DNA from: Mangrovimonas sp. YM274
GTDB taxonomy: Bacteria; Bacteroidota; Bacteroidia; Flavobacteriales; Flavobacteriaceae
DNA: 64,000 nucleotides
NCBI RefSeq assembly: GCF_030908385.1
Contig: NZ_CP133091.1
Span: 2,342,128 to 2,406,127, forward strand
Direction of reading: 5' to 3'
Positions within the stretch are counted from its first letter, which is position 1. Each line of letters starts with the position of its first letter. The position numbers and the translations under genes are program-made. The notes beneath the pieces were generated by a model. The model had not been told where the DNA came from and did not search any database. It worked only from the letters and a program-made list of their open reading frames with translations. Shown piece after piece: positions 1 through 12,500 of the stretch.

Positions 1-388
1 GTAAATCTGTAGCTGCAATAATAGCAGCTTCTTCCTCTCCATCAATAATATCGATGTCTATTTGCGCTTGCTCCGAAATTAATTTGGCTACTTTACTACC
101 GTTTTCCGCTTCACGCATGGCCGAGGTGGCACAAGCTTTATAGGCTACCACTTTATGGGATTTCATCAACAACCTAAAAGCTGTCATGGTATCCAACATG
201 CGGCGCTCGTTTTCCTTTGAAATCTTTTGCTTTAGGAACACATCGGCTCCCAAGCGAATGGGCACCCGTACCAATGAATTCTTTTTAAACCTTGTTGGTT
301 TTCCTTTTTGCTCTATAATGTTAGAAATTAGCAACCTCACTGCATTGGAACCAATATCAATAGCCGCATATTTTTTAATTGAAAGCAT
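1..388 (-). CDS. ppx: Exopolyphosphatase / Ppx-GppA family phosphatase (5' part, runs off window)
   Basis: Only the first 129 or so codons are present; the gene continues beyond base 1. The N-terminus reads MLSIKKYAAIDIGSNAVRLL, the phosphate-binding loop of the actin-like ASKHA fold shared by exopolyphosphatases and guanosine-pentaphosphate phosphatases, followed by the family motif around YKACATSAMREAENG and the IIDGEEEA segment. The enzyme would hydrolyse inorganic polyphosphate (or pppGpp). The ATG lies directly after the stop codon of ppk1, with no gap, so the two are surely co-transcribed and make a synthesis/degradation pair for polyphosphate. Assignment to Ppx rather than GppA rests mainly on this neighbour. 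Confidence 0.87.
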   Translation of the reverse strand, partial: MLSIKKYAAIDIGSNAVRLLISNIIEQKGKPTRFKKNSLVRVPIRLGADVFLKQKISKENERRMLDTMTAFRLLMKSHKVVAYKACATSAMREAENGSKVAKLISEQAQIDIDIIDGEEEAAIIAATDL

Positions 389-2455
389 TTATTCTTGTAA
401 TTTTTTTAAATAATAATCATAAGTTGCAAATTGAGCTCTCACCTTAGGCTTGTTATTACGCCTATATTTGTTGTCTTGGAACTCATCCAAAATTCTTGCT
501 TTCACGTTATCATTCCAACAAATATCAAAGATTTCCAAAAGCTCTTCTTTTATGGCATCATCGTAAATAGGACAAGTTACTTCTACTCTGTTTTCGATAT
601 TACGAGTCATCCAATCGGCTGAAGAAATGTAAATCTTAGGGTCATTGTCATTACAGAATACATACAGTCGTGTATGCTCCAAAAACTTATCGACAATGCT
701 AATCACTTCAATATTCTCGCTCATGTTGGGAATTCCAGGAACCAAACAACAAAGTCCACGAACAATCATTTGAATTTTCACGCCAGCCCTACTCGCTTCA
801 TATAGTTTATCAACCATGGCATAACTTGAAATACTGTTCATTTTCAACTTAATGTAAGCTGGTTTGCCTTCCTTTACATTCTCTATTTCCTTATCAATAA
901 GTTTAAAAAACTTGGACTTGGTATAATGAGGCGAAGTAATAATGTGCTTATATCTGAAAATTTTATAGTTGATTTCAAAGAAGTTAAACACTTTATTAAG
1001 GTCCTTTAATATTTTTTGATCGGCCGTAAACAAGGTGAAGTCTGTATAAATCTTTGCTGTGGATTCATTAAAATTACCTGTACTAATAAAGCCATAACGT
1101 TTTAGTTTATGATTTTCCTCACGCTCTATCACACACATTTTACTGTGCACCTTCAAACCGGCTACACCAAACAACAAATTAACACCTTCATCCTGCATCT
1201 GCTCGGCATAAGCTATGTTAGCAGCTTCATCAAAACGCGCTTGAATTTCGATGGAAACCGTTACCTTTTTTCCATTTTTAGCCGCATTAATCAAGGAACT
1301 AGCCACATGCGAAATTTGCGCCAATCTATAAATAGTAATGTTTATAGTTTTTACTGTGGGATCTAAAGCCGCCTCTCTTAAAAACTTTACTACATAAGAA
1401 AAGGTATGGTAAGGAGTGTATAATAAATAATCCCTTTTCGAAATATTTTCAAAAATACTACTCTCCAAACTAAGCCCTTTTATAGGCAATGCTTTAATTT
1501 TATCATAAAGTAAATCCGTTCTGCCCAAACTAGGGAAATTCATATAATCCCTTCTGTTATGATATCGTCCTCCCGGAATGACACTGTCCTTTGCATCAAT
1601 TCCCATTTTGTCCAATAGATATTTCAAGGTTTCCTTATCAATTGTTTTATCGTAGACGAACCGAACAGGATCACCAATTTGACGATGTTTAACGCTTTCG
1701 GATATCTTATCAATAAAACTTTTACTTAAATCACTATCAAAATCGAGCTCTCCATCCCTAGTGATTTTGATCATGTGCGTAGTAATGCTTTTGTAATCAA
1801 AAATATTAAAAATGTCATCTAAACAGTAACGCAACAAATCATCCAAAATAATGATATAATCCTTATTGTCCTGCTTTGGAAGTACTACAAATCGCCGAAT
1901 GGATTTAGGAATTTCTATGAGGGCAAACTGTTTTTCGTCATTGGCCAAAATCATCTTAACGGCCAAATAGGCCGCACTGTCCTTCAACATTGGTAAGTCA
2001 ACAGTGTCGTTAAGTATGATGGTTACCAAAGCTGGACTAACATGTTGCAGGTAGTAATTCTTAATAAATTCATGCTGATTGGGATTAATTTGATTTTCAT
2101 CTATGATGAAGATATCATAGTCCTCTAACTTTTTATGAATGTTATGAAGAATATCCAAACTTTCACTTTGCTGCCTAATAACCACCTGAGTGATTTTCTC
2201 CAATAATTCACTAGCCTTTATACCTCCAAGTTCACTTTTCCCCGCTTTTCCAGCCTCATCAATACGTTTTACAGTTGCATAACGAACTTTAAAGAATTCA
2301 TCTAAGTTATTTGAAAAAATTCCTAAGAACCTTAAACGCTCTATCATAGGCACAGATTCATCAGCGGCTTCCTGCAAAACTCTTGCATTAAATTGAAGCC
2401 AACTCAATTCTCTGTTTACATATATATTTTTGTCCTTAACAGTTATATTGGTCAT
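389..2455 (-). CDS. ppk1: Polyphosphate kinase 1
   Basis: Transfers the terminal phosphate of ATP to growing polyphosphate. The protein (688 residues from the ATG) opens with NRELSWLQFNARVLQEA, a hallmark of the PPK1 N domain, and carries both catalytic histidine regions of the phospholipase-D-like C domains: LKVHSKMCVIER (autophosphorylated His) and FLEHTRLYVF. Length is normal for the family. The open frame can be extended six codons upstream to a TTG at 2473, but the ATG at 2455 fits the usual N-terminus better and a TATATTTG promoter-like box overlaps that upstream stretch. It is followed without a gap by ppx. Confidence 0.95.
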   Translation of the reverse strand: MTNITVKDKNIYVNRELSWLQFNARVLQEAADESVPMIERLRFLGIFSNNLDEFFKVRYATVKRIDEAGKAGKSELGGIKASELLEKITQVVIRQQSESLDILHNIHKKLEDYDIFIIDENQINPNQHEFIKNYYLQHVSPALVTIILNDTVDLPMLKDSAAYLAVKMILANDEKQFALIEIPKSIRRFVVLPKQDNKDYIIILDDLLRYCLDDIFNIFDYKSITTHMIKITRDGELDFDSDLSKSFIDKISESVKHRQIGDPVRFVYDKTIDKETLKYLLDKMGIDAKDSVIPGGRYHNRRDYMNFPSLGRTDLLYDKIKALPIKGLSLESSIFENISKRDYLLYTPYHTFSYVVKFLREAALDPTVKTINITIYRLAQISHVASSLINAAKNGKKVTVSIEIQARFDEAANIAYAEQMQDEGVNLLFGVAGLKVHSKMCVIEREENHKLKRYGFISTGNFNESTAKIYTDFTLFTADQKILKDLNKVFNFFEINYKIFRYKHIITSPHYTKSKFFKLIDKEIENVKEGKPAYIKLKMNSISSYAMVDKLYEASRAGVKIQMIVRGLCCLVPGIPNMSENIEVISIVDKFLEHTRLYVFCNDNDPKIYISSADWMTRNIENRVEVTCPIYDDAIKEELLEIFDICWNDNVKARILDEFQDNKYRRNNKPKVRAQFATYDYYLKKLQE

Positions 2456-2471
2456 CGTTGATTGTTTACAC

Positions 2472-2479
2472 AAATATAT
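2472..2479 (-). promoter_or_regulatory. Putative -7 box (TATATTTG) for ppk1
   Basis: Read on the minus strand this is TATATTTG, matching the Bacteroidota -7 consensus TAnnTTTG, 16 bp before the ppk1 ATG. No TTTG was found at the expected -33 distance, so this is a one-part match only. It supports the ATG at 2455 over the upstream TTG. Confidence 0.3.
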
Positions 2480-2631
2480 TCTATTTAACTTTGAAAGTCC
2501 TTTGAGAATAGGTGATATTTATATTATGTTTTGAAAATTTACCATGCTAAAAAGCTACACCAACAAAAAATTTTAAAGCAAGACATTTGGATTCATCCTC
2601 GTTTAAAATTTCATACAACTTTTACTTTAGT

Positions 2632-3123
2632 TTACTGTTTCAAATCTCGCGGAAAGATCATAACATCGGTGTGTCCTTTGGCTATATATTTCCAATCTTC
2701 AGCATAAAAGTCAATTTTAACCAAACCGCAAGTCGGTAAGTTTCCAATGAACTGGTCCCCTAAATCATTGACAATTGTGGTTAAGGCATGATTATGTCCA
2801 AAAACCATTATTTTATTTAAGGAATTGTCGTTTATCGAATGTATGAAATTCATGACTTTTTCTCCACCAAAATCATACAAATCCTTCACAATTTCCAACT
2901 TGGCTTCAGGCAAATTTAGGTACTTCATCACCCCTTTGCAGGTCGTTAAGGCCCTGTTTGCTGGACTCGAAAACACCTTGTCTGGGTCATAATTATAAGA
3001 TTTATAGTGGTTTGAAACCAATTTTATATCATTAATTCCCCTACTACTTAGGGGGCGGTCCAAATCGCTGAATCCCCCATCCCATGAGGATTTCGCGTGT
3101 CTGACAAATACTATTTCTTTCAT
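2632..3123 (-). CDS. SixA-like histidine phosphatase
   Basis: A 163-residue member of the histidine phosphatase (phosphoglycerate mutase-like) superfamily. It begins with the RHG-type catalytic motif in the form VRHAKSSW, has the DRPLSSRG segment typical of SixA-type proteins, and the second catalytic histidine in VFGHNHALT near residue 110. Members remove phosphate from phosphohistidine proteins or small phosphoesters; the real substrate here is unknown. It lies upstream of ppk1 on the same strand with a 176-bp gap, so a link to phosphate metabolism is possible but is only inferred from position. Confidence 0.85.
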   Translation of the reverse strand: MKEIVFVRHAKSSWDGGFSDLDRPLSSRGINDIKLVSNHYKSYNYDPDKVFSSPANRALTTCKGVMKYLNLPEAKLEIVKDLYDFGGEKVMNFIHSINDNSLNKIMVFGHNHALTTIVNDLGDQFIGNLPTCGLVKIDFYAEDWKYIAKGHTDVMIFPRDLKQ

Positions 3124-3580
3124 TTTTCACTCGATTAAATGCATTTTTTACCGATAAAGTGTTGTTTATCTTCGTTTTAACGATTATTTTAGTGCCTTTA
3201 ACATTTATTTTTGTTCAAGATTTGATTAATGAGTTGCTTTGTTCTGTAAAATTAATGTAAATGGCCCCAAATCAACAACATATTAATTTATCCATCTATA
3301 ATGCATTGATTTCCAATGCACTTCCCTCAACACGTTTTAACAATTTTATTTTTAGACATTTAACGCTAAAAAGAGCTGTATTTATATTGTAAGAACAATT
3401 GCCTAAACGGGCTATTATATATATTAATTAACATATCAACTTAAATGAGTTTACAAATTTCATCAATCAACCAAAGTAACCCCTTGCACCAAAGTGAAAG
3501 GCAATCTAATTCTGAAACAATAAATAAACGAAATATAATTAGTTCTTACTAATTAATCCTATAAACTAAAATTAGGGCTT
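3124..3580. other. 457-bp intergenic region, divergent promoters, no gene
   Basis: This AT-rich stretch separates the minus-strand phosphatase from the plus-strand giant repeat-protein gene. No convincing coding frame was seen. It contains a TAnnTTTG-like box on the plus strand (TATTTTTG, 3206-3213) but this is about 370 bp from the start codon and lacks a -33 partner. Shortly before the ATG there is a small hairpin, AATTAGT / ACTAATT at 3537-3554 with a four-base loop. A long 5' leader for the giant gene is therefore possible; nothing else can be assigned. Confidence 0.5.
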
Positions 3581-6500
3581 ATGAAAACAAATACACATAG
3601 AATTTGGTATAAACATTCCTTGATTCTATTAATGGTACTTATTCAAAGCTTTGCATTTGCTCAGGTGCGAACCCAAAGGACCTTTAAGAGAATCAATTTG
3701 GATGCTCCCCTAACAACATTCAATACCTCTAGTACCACTTTGAATGATACCGACAGAGCTTTGAGTGGCTGTTCTGCAAACGACTTTACCCTTAGTAATT
3801 TCTATTTGGCCGATGCCAATGGAAATCCTTTGGATAACGACTGTACCCCGGGAACACCTCAAACGGCATACATATATGCATATTTTGATGCAAATACCAA
3901 TGCTGACAGATATAGTTTATATATGAATTTTGACATTGAGGTCAATGGTGCCTTCACAGAAAACATTGACCAATGTTTATACGATTCTACGCCAATTCCA
4001 GTAGGTCAAAACCTTCCAGTATTTGAATTGACCTGGAATTGTGGAGATCAAATAGAATTGGTAAACTTCTATATGGCATGGCAATCCAATGCCAATCAGG
4101 CGTGTGGTGAAAACCCATCAAAATGTTACTCCAATCCTCCTGGATTTATTGTAAACGCTCCTTTAATCACCAACTTTACCTACACTCAAAGTTGTGACAC
4201 CTATTCAGTTGCATTTACAAACATAACCACCGGTGGAAATCTGCAAGGTGGTTACACTTATTCTTGGAATTTTGGGGATGGAGCAACCTCAACGGCTGCC
4301 AACCCAACACATACCTATGCTGGATCTGGAACTTATACTGTAACATTAACCGTTAATGATTCAGATGGGGATTCAGATGTGCATACAGATACAGTAATAG
4401 TAACTCCTCTTTTAACAGGTCTAACGCTAACTGCTACTAACATTGAATGTACTGGTGGAAACACAGGAACCATTACTCCTAGCGGTGTTAGTGGAGGTAC
4501 CGCTCCGTATACTTATAGTATTAGTCCACAAGAAGGAAGTTTCCAGTCTGGAATGTTTGTTAATTTACCTTCGGGAACATACACAGTTACTGTTACCGAT
4601 GCTAATTCATGTTCTATTAGTGAAGACATTACAATTTCAGTTGATGACAATACACCACCTGTAACCAATGCTCCTTCAGATTTACAAGTTGAAGGTTGTA
4701 CTGCTGCAGATGTTACCAATGACAACTTAACCTCTTTAGCCTATAGCGAAACTCCTCAAACTATTTCTGAGTTGATTTTCTTGGCAGAAGGCGGAACTTT
4801 TACAGAAAACAATGTAAACGAAATTACTTATCAAGACAGTGCTTCTGGTACTTGTCCTGTAGTAATTACAAGAACTTTTACTATCACAGATGATTGTGGT
4901 CTTTCTAGTTCTGACACGCAAACAATAAACATTCAGGATACCACAGATCCTACAATTGATACTGCAGCTGCCGATACAACGGTTGAATGTGGTAGTGATA
5001 CAACAACCGCCTTAAATAGCTGGTTGACCTCCAATGGTGGAGCCATTGCTTCAGACAACTGTTCGACCATTAACTGGACAAATAATTACAATGAATTAGA
5101 TGCTGATTGCGGAAATACAGGTTCTGTAACAGTTATCTTTACAGCAACTGATGACTGTGGCAACTCTGTTACCACAGAAGCTTCATTCATTATTGAAGAC
5201 ACCACTCCTCCAAGCATTGACACTACGGCTTCAAGTCTTACTGTGGAATGTGACGGCAGTGGAAATACTTCAGATTTATCAACTTGGTTAAGCTCTTTTG
5301 GTGGAGCCGCTGCCTCTGATACCTGTGGAGGTGTTACCTGGACAAACGATTATAGTGCCTTAAGTGATGATTGCGGCGCTACAGGATCCGCTACAGTAAC
5401 GTTTACTGCAACCGATGATTGTGGAAATACAGCAACCACCTCTGCAACCTTTACTATCGAAGACACTACGGCCCCGTCCATTGATACTGTGGCTGCTAAC
5501 CTGACCGTTGAATGCGACGGTTCTGGAAATACTGTAGAATTAAACGACTGGTTGGATACTGCGGGAGGTGCTGCCTCTTCAGACACTTGTGGAAGTGTGA
5601 CTTGGAGTAACGATTTTACTGCCCTTAGTGATGATTGTGGTGCTACAGGTTCGGCAACGGTAATCTTTACTGCTACTGATGATTGTGGCAATACATCAAC
5701 TACTTCCGCGACATTTACTATTGAAGACACTGTAGCTCCAGCTATGGATATTGTAGCTGCCGATCAAACGGTACAATGTAATGGTGCAGGAAACACGGAC
5801 GAACTTGAGTCTTGGCTAAACACACATGCTGGTGCCATGGCTTCTGACGATTGTTCTGATATTACATGGTCTAATAATTTCACGGAACTTACAGATGCTT
5901 GTGGAGAAACCGGATTGGCTTTAGTAACCTTTACCGCTACTGATGAATGTGGAAATGCAACCAGCACAACAGCCTTGTTTACAATTTTAGATTTAATAGC
6001 ACCAACTATTGAAACCCAAGCTTCTGACATTACTGTGGAATGTGACGGAACTGGGAACCTTTCAGAATATACAGATTGGTTAAATGCCAATGGAGGAGCC
6101 ACTGCTACAGATTCTTGTGGAACCGTTTCTTGGTCTTATGAAGAGGGAGCCTTAAGTGATGACTGTGGGCTTACAGGAACCAGAACAGTAGTATTTACCG
6201 CTGAAGATGGTTGTGGTAATTTTGTAACTACAAGTGCTACCTTTACTATTGAAGATACAACTGCTCCAACATTTACAGTACCTGCTTCAGTGACTTTGGA
6301 ATGTGATCAAGATCCAACAGACTTGGCATTGACTGGTGACGTAACCGATGAAACTGACGGTTGTTCTGCAGATCTTGAAGCAACCTTTACAGATGCAACT
6401 GCTCAAGGAGCCTGTGCCAATGAGTCAATCATAACACGTACTTGGACTTTGACTGATGACTGTGGCAACACAACTACTCAAGTTCAAACCATCACTATTC

Positions 6501-9500
6501 AAGATACTACAGCACCTACATTTACTGTACCTGCTGCCGTAACCATTGAATGTGACCAAGATGAAAACGACTTGGCACTAACTGGAGATGTAACCGATGA
6601 AGCGGACAACTGTTCTGCTGATTTGGAAGCAACCTTCACCGATGTAACTGCTCAAGGAGCTTGTGCTAATGAAACTATCATCACACGTACTTGGACTTTG
6701 ACTGATGACTGTGGAAACACTGCTACAGAAGTTCAGACGATCACCATTCAAGATACTACTGCGCCTACTTTCACAGTACCTGCTAGTATAACCCTTGAAT
6801 GCGACCAAGATGTTACTGATTTAGCATTAACTGGAGATGTAACTGATGAAGCGGACAATTGTTCTGCCGTTTTAGATGCTACTTATACTGATACAACAAC
6901 TGAAGGTGCATGTGCAAATGAGTCAACAATCACTCGTACTTGGACTTTGACCGACGATTGTGGTAACTCCACAACGCAAACGCAAACAATCTCTATCCAA
7001 GATACTACTCCTCCTATTATTGAAACGGCTCCTTCCGATATCGTTGCTGAGTGTGACGGTTCTGGAAACAACGGAGCTATTGAAAACTGGTTGGATAACA
7101 ATGGTGGAGCCACTGCTTCAGACAATTGTGGTGAGGTCACTTGGACCAACGATTATAGCGGAGCAAATTCTGATTGTTCTGCCCCAGTAACGGTAACATT
7201 TACTGCGACTGACGAATGTGGAAATGCTGTATCTACCTCTGCTTCCTATGCTATTCAAGATACTACTGCTCCAACTATTACCGAAGCTAATGATGTAACT
7301 GTCGAATGTGATGGATCGGATATCGATGCTGCTATCCAGGATTGGTTAGATACTTATGGCGGTGCTACTGCTACAGACGATTGTTCTGCAATCGCATGGT
7401 CTAACAATTATACTGGCCTAAGTGATGGATGTGGAACTACTGGTTCTGCCGAAGTAATCTTTACGGCAACTGACGGATGTGGAAACGCTAGCTCGACTAC
7501 AGCCACTTTCACAGTTCAAGATACAACTGCTCCAACATTTACAGTACCTGCTTCAGTGACTTTGGAATGTGATCAAGATCCAACAGACTTGACTTTGACA
7601 GGAGACGTAACCGATGAAACTGATGGATGTTCTTCTGATCTTGAAGCAACCTTTACAGATGCAACTGCTCTAGGAGCCTGTGCCAATGAGTCAATCATTA
7701 CACGTACTTGGACTTTGACGGATGATTGTGGAAATACAACTACTCAAGTTCAAACCATCACTATTCAAGATACTACAGCGCCTACCTTTACTGTACCTGC
7801 TGCCGTAACCATTGAATGTGATCAAGATGAAAACGACTTGGCACTAACTGGAGATGTAACCGATGAAGCGGACAACTGTTCTGCCGATTTGGAAGCAACC
7901 TTCACCGATGTAACTGCTCAAGGAGCTTGTGCTAATGAAACTATCATCACACGTACTTGGACTTTGACTGATGACTGTGGAAACACTGCTACAGAAGTTC
8001 AGACGATCACTATTCAAGATACCACTGCTCCTACATTTACAGTACCTGCAAGTGTAACCCTTGAATGTGATCAAGATGCTACAGATTTGACATTGACAGG
8101 AGATGTAACTGATGAAGCAGATAACTGTTCTGCTGATTTGGAAGCTACTTATACGGATGCCACAACTGAAGGTGAATGTGCTAATGAGTCAGTAATAACA
8201 CGTACTTGGACCTTGGTTGATGCCTGTGGAAACACAACAACGCAAACGCAAACAATCTCTATCCAAGATACTACCGCGCCAGTTATTGAAACCACTCCTT
8301 CTGATATCGTTGCTGAATGTGACGGTTCTGGAAACAACGGAGCTATTGAAAACTGGTTGGATAACAATGGTGGAGCCACTGCTTCAGACAATTGTGGTGA
8401 GGTAACTTGGACTAACGATTACGATGGAGCGAACTCCGACTGTTCTGCCCCAGTAACCGTAACATTTACGGCAACCGACGAATGTGGAAATGCTGTATCT
8501 ACCTCTGCTTCCTATGCAATACAGGATACCAATGCACCTGTAATCACTGAAGCGACTGATGTAACCTTGGAGTGTGACGGTAGCGATATTGAAGCTGCTA
8601 TCCAAGATTGGCTGGATAATTATGGCGGTGCTACTGCTACAGACGATTGTTCTGCAATCGCATGGTCTAACAATTATACTGGCCTAAGTGATGGATGTGG
8701 AACTACTGGTTCTGCCGAGGTAATCTTTACGGCAACTGACGGATGTGGAAACTCTAGCTCTACTACAGCCACTTTCACAGTTCAAGATACAACTGCTCCA
8801 ACATTTACAGTACCTGCTTCAGTGACTTTGGAATGTGATCAAGATCCAACAGACTTGGCTCTGACTGGTGACGTAACCGATGAAACTGACGGATGTTCTG
8901 CTGATCTTGAAGCAACCTTTACAGATGCAACTGCTCAAGGAGCTTGTGCTAACGAGTCAATTATTACACGTACTTGGACTTTGACGGATGACTGTGGCAA
9001 CACTACTACTCAAGTTCAAACCATCACTATTCAGGATACTACAGCACCTACATTTACTGTACCTGCTGCCGTAACCCTTGAATGTGATCAAGATGAAAAC
9101 GACTTGGCACTAACTGGAGATGTAACCGATGAAGCGGACAACTGTTCTGCCGATTTGGAAGCAACCTTCACCGATGTAACTGCTCAAGGAGCTTGTGCTA
9201 ATGAAACTATCATCACACGTACTTGGACTTTGACTGACGAGTGTGGCAACACTGCTACAGAAGTACAAACCATCACCATTCAAGATACCACTGCTCCTAC
9301 ATTTACAGTACCTGCAAGTGTAACCCTTGAATGTGATCAAGATGCTACAGATTTGACATTGACAGGAGATGTAACCGATGAAGCGGACAACTGTTCTGCC
9401 GATTTAGATGCTACTTATACTGATGCAGCAACTGAAGGTGCATGTGCCAATGAGTCAACAATCACTCGTACTTGGACTTTGACCGACGATTGTGGAAATA

Positions 9501-12500
9501 CAACAACACAAACGCAAACAATCTCTATCCAAGATACTACTGCGCCAAGCATAGAAACAGAAGCCACTAGCTTAACTGTGGAATGTGACGGTACAGGAAA
9601 CCAAACAGATTTCAATGAGTGGTTAGCTTCTAACGGAGGGGCTTCCGCAACTGATAATTGTAGCGAAGTAATTTGGACTAATAACTTTACTGAATTAAGT
9701 GCTGCCTGTGGAAATACAGGAGCTGCTACGGTTACCTTTACAGCTACAGATGCTTGTGGAAACACGGCTACGACCACTGCTACATTCAGTATAGAAGATA
9801 CTATTGCACCTAACATTACAACTGAAGCTTCAGATATCGTTGCTGAATGTGATGGAAATGGCAATAACGATGCCATCCAGAACTGGTTAGACAGTAATGG
9901 TGGTGCTGTTGCCGAAGAATTATGTGGAGAAGTTACTTGGACTAACAATTATAATGGAGCAACCTCCGATTGTTCCGCTCCTGTATCAGTAATCTTTACG
10001 GCTACTGACAGTTGTGGAAACACAAGCACTACAACGGCTTCATATGCTATTCAAGACTCAACACCTCCTGTAATTACTGGAGGAGATAACTTGACAGTAG
10101 AATGTGATGGTACAGGAAACGACGCTGAACTTCAAGCTTGGTTATCTTCCAATGGAGGTGCCACTGCTACCGATAACTGTTCTTCTATTACATGGTCAAA
10201 TGACTTTGAATCCTTAACAGAGGCTTGTGGAGCCACTGGTACTGCAGAAGTAACCTTTACAGCCATCGACGGATGTGGAAATGAAAGTACAACAACTGTA
10301 TCCTTTACTATTGTTGACACTACTGCTCCAACATTTACAGTGCCTGCTTCTGTTACTTTGGAATGCGATCAGGAAATTACAGACCTTACTTTAACAGGTG
10401 ATGTAACGGATGAAGCAGATAACTGCTCGTCTGAATTGGAAGCTACTTTTACCGATGCCACTGCAGAAGGTGAATGTGTAAACGCTTCTATCATTACAAG
10501 AACTTGGACATTGACTGATGACTGTGGAAACACGACTACTCAATTACAAACTATCACAGTTCAAGATACGACTGCACCTACTTTCACTGTACCGGCTTCT
10601 GTAACTATTGAATGTGATCAAGATGCTAATGACTTAGTGTTGACTGGTGACGTAACTGATGAAGCAGACAATTGTTCTTCTGAATTGGAAGCCAGCTTTA
10701 CCGATGCAACTGCAGAAGGAGAATGTGCAAACGCTTCTATCATTACAAGAACTTGGACTTTAACTGACGATTGTGGTAACACAACAACTCAAGTGCAAAC
10801 TATCACAATTCAAGATACTACGGCGCCTACATTTACTGTACCAGCTGCTGTGACTATAGAATGTGATCAAGATGAAAATGACTTATCATTGACTGGAGAT
10901 GTAACCGATGAAGTTGACAACTGTTCTACCGAATTGGAAGCTACTTTTACCGACGCTACGGCGGAAGGTGAATGTGCTAATGCCGCTATCATCACACGTA
11001 CCTGGACTTTAACCGATGATTGTGGAAACACAACCACTCAAGTACAAACCATCACCGTTCAAGATACTACGGCGCCTACATTTACTGTACCTGCTGCCGT
11101 AACTATAGAATGTGATCAAGATGAAAATGACTTGGCGTTGACTGGCGATGTAACCGATGAAGCTGACAACTGCTCTACTGAATTGGACGCTACTTTTACC
11201 GACGCTACTGTTGAAGGTGAATGTGCCAATGCATCAATCATTACAAGAACTTGGACTTTAACTGATGATTGTGGAAATACCGCTACAGAAGTTCAGACAA
11301 TCACAATCCAAGATACTACAGCGCCTACATTTACTGTGCCGGCTGCTGTAACTATCGAGTGTGATCAAGATGTAAATGACTTGGTATTGACTGGAGATGT
11401 AACTGATGAAGCAGATAACTGTTCTGCTGAATTAGATGCAACCTATACTGACGCTACTGCTGAAGGTGAATGTGCCAATGCATTAATCATTACAAGAACT
11501 TGGACTTTAATTGACGATTGTGGTAACACAACGACTCAAACTCAAACTATCACTGTTCAAGATACTACAGCACCAACATTTACAGTGCCTGCTGCCGTGA
11601 CTATTGAATGTGATCAAGATGCTAATGACCTAGCATTGACTGGAGATGTAACTGATGAAGCAGACAACTGTTCCGCTGAATTGGAGGCAACCTTTACAGA
11701 TGAAACTACTGAAGGTGAATGTGCCAATGCATCAATCATTACAAGAACCTGGACTTTGATGGACGAGTGTGGAAATACCACTACCCAAGTTCAAACAATC
11801 AATATTCAAGATTCTATAGCGCCAACCTTTACAGTACCGGAAAACTTAACTGTAGAGTGCGATATGGATACAAGTGATTTAACATTAACTGGTGATGTAA
11901 CCGATGAAGCCGACAACTGTTCTACTAATTTGGAAGCAACCTTTACAGATGAAGTTACTGAAGGCGCTTGCGTAGGAGAAAGCACAATCGAAAGAACTTG
12001 GACTTTAATCGATGAGTGTGGAAACACAGCAACACAAGTACAAACAATTAGTGTTGTAGATACTACGGCTCCTGAATTAATTGTGGATTTAGATCCATCA
12101 ATCGATGTGAATTGTTCTGAAGTTCCTGATGCACCGGAATTGAGCTTCGAGGATGCTTGTTCAACTGATATTTCAGTAGTATTCAATGAAACAATCAATC
12201 CAGAAGAAGGATCAGAAAATTACAGCATTACGCGTAATTGGACTGTTAGTGATGATTGTGGCAATGAGGCAACTTACTCCCAAGTGGTTAATGTGAACGT
12301 TGAAAATGTAATTTCGGGATCCAATACTGCAATTTGTACTGAGGAGGGGCCATTAGATTTGTTTGACTTATTAAGTGGTGATGTTGATGAGAGTGGTATT
12401 TGGGAAGTTGTTTCTGGAAACACTACTCTAGATGGAAGCTGGTTCGACACAACGATAGTTGCTGAAGAAGATTTAGGAGATTTCATCTTCACTTACACAA

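Noticed and set aside
4513-12492. Several minus-strand open frames of 60-177 codons inside the giant repeat gene
   Set aside because: They repeat with the same period as the sense repeats and have no start-site context or known domain; they are antisense shadows of the repeat coding sequence.
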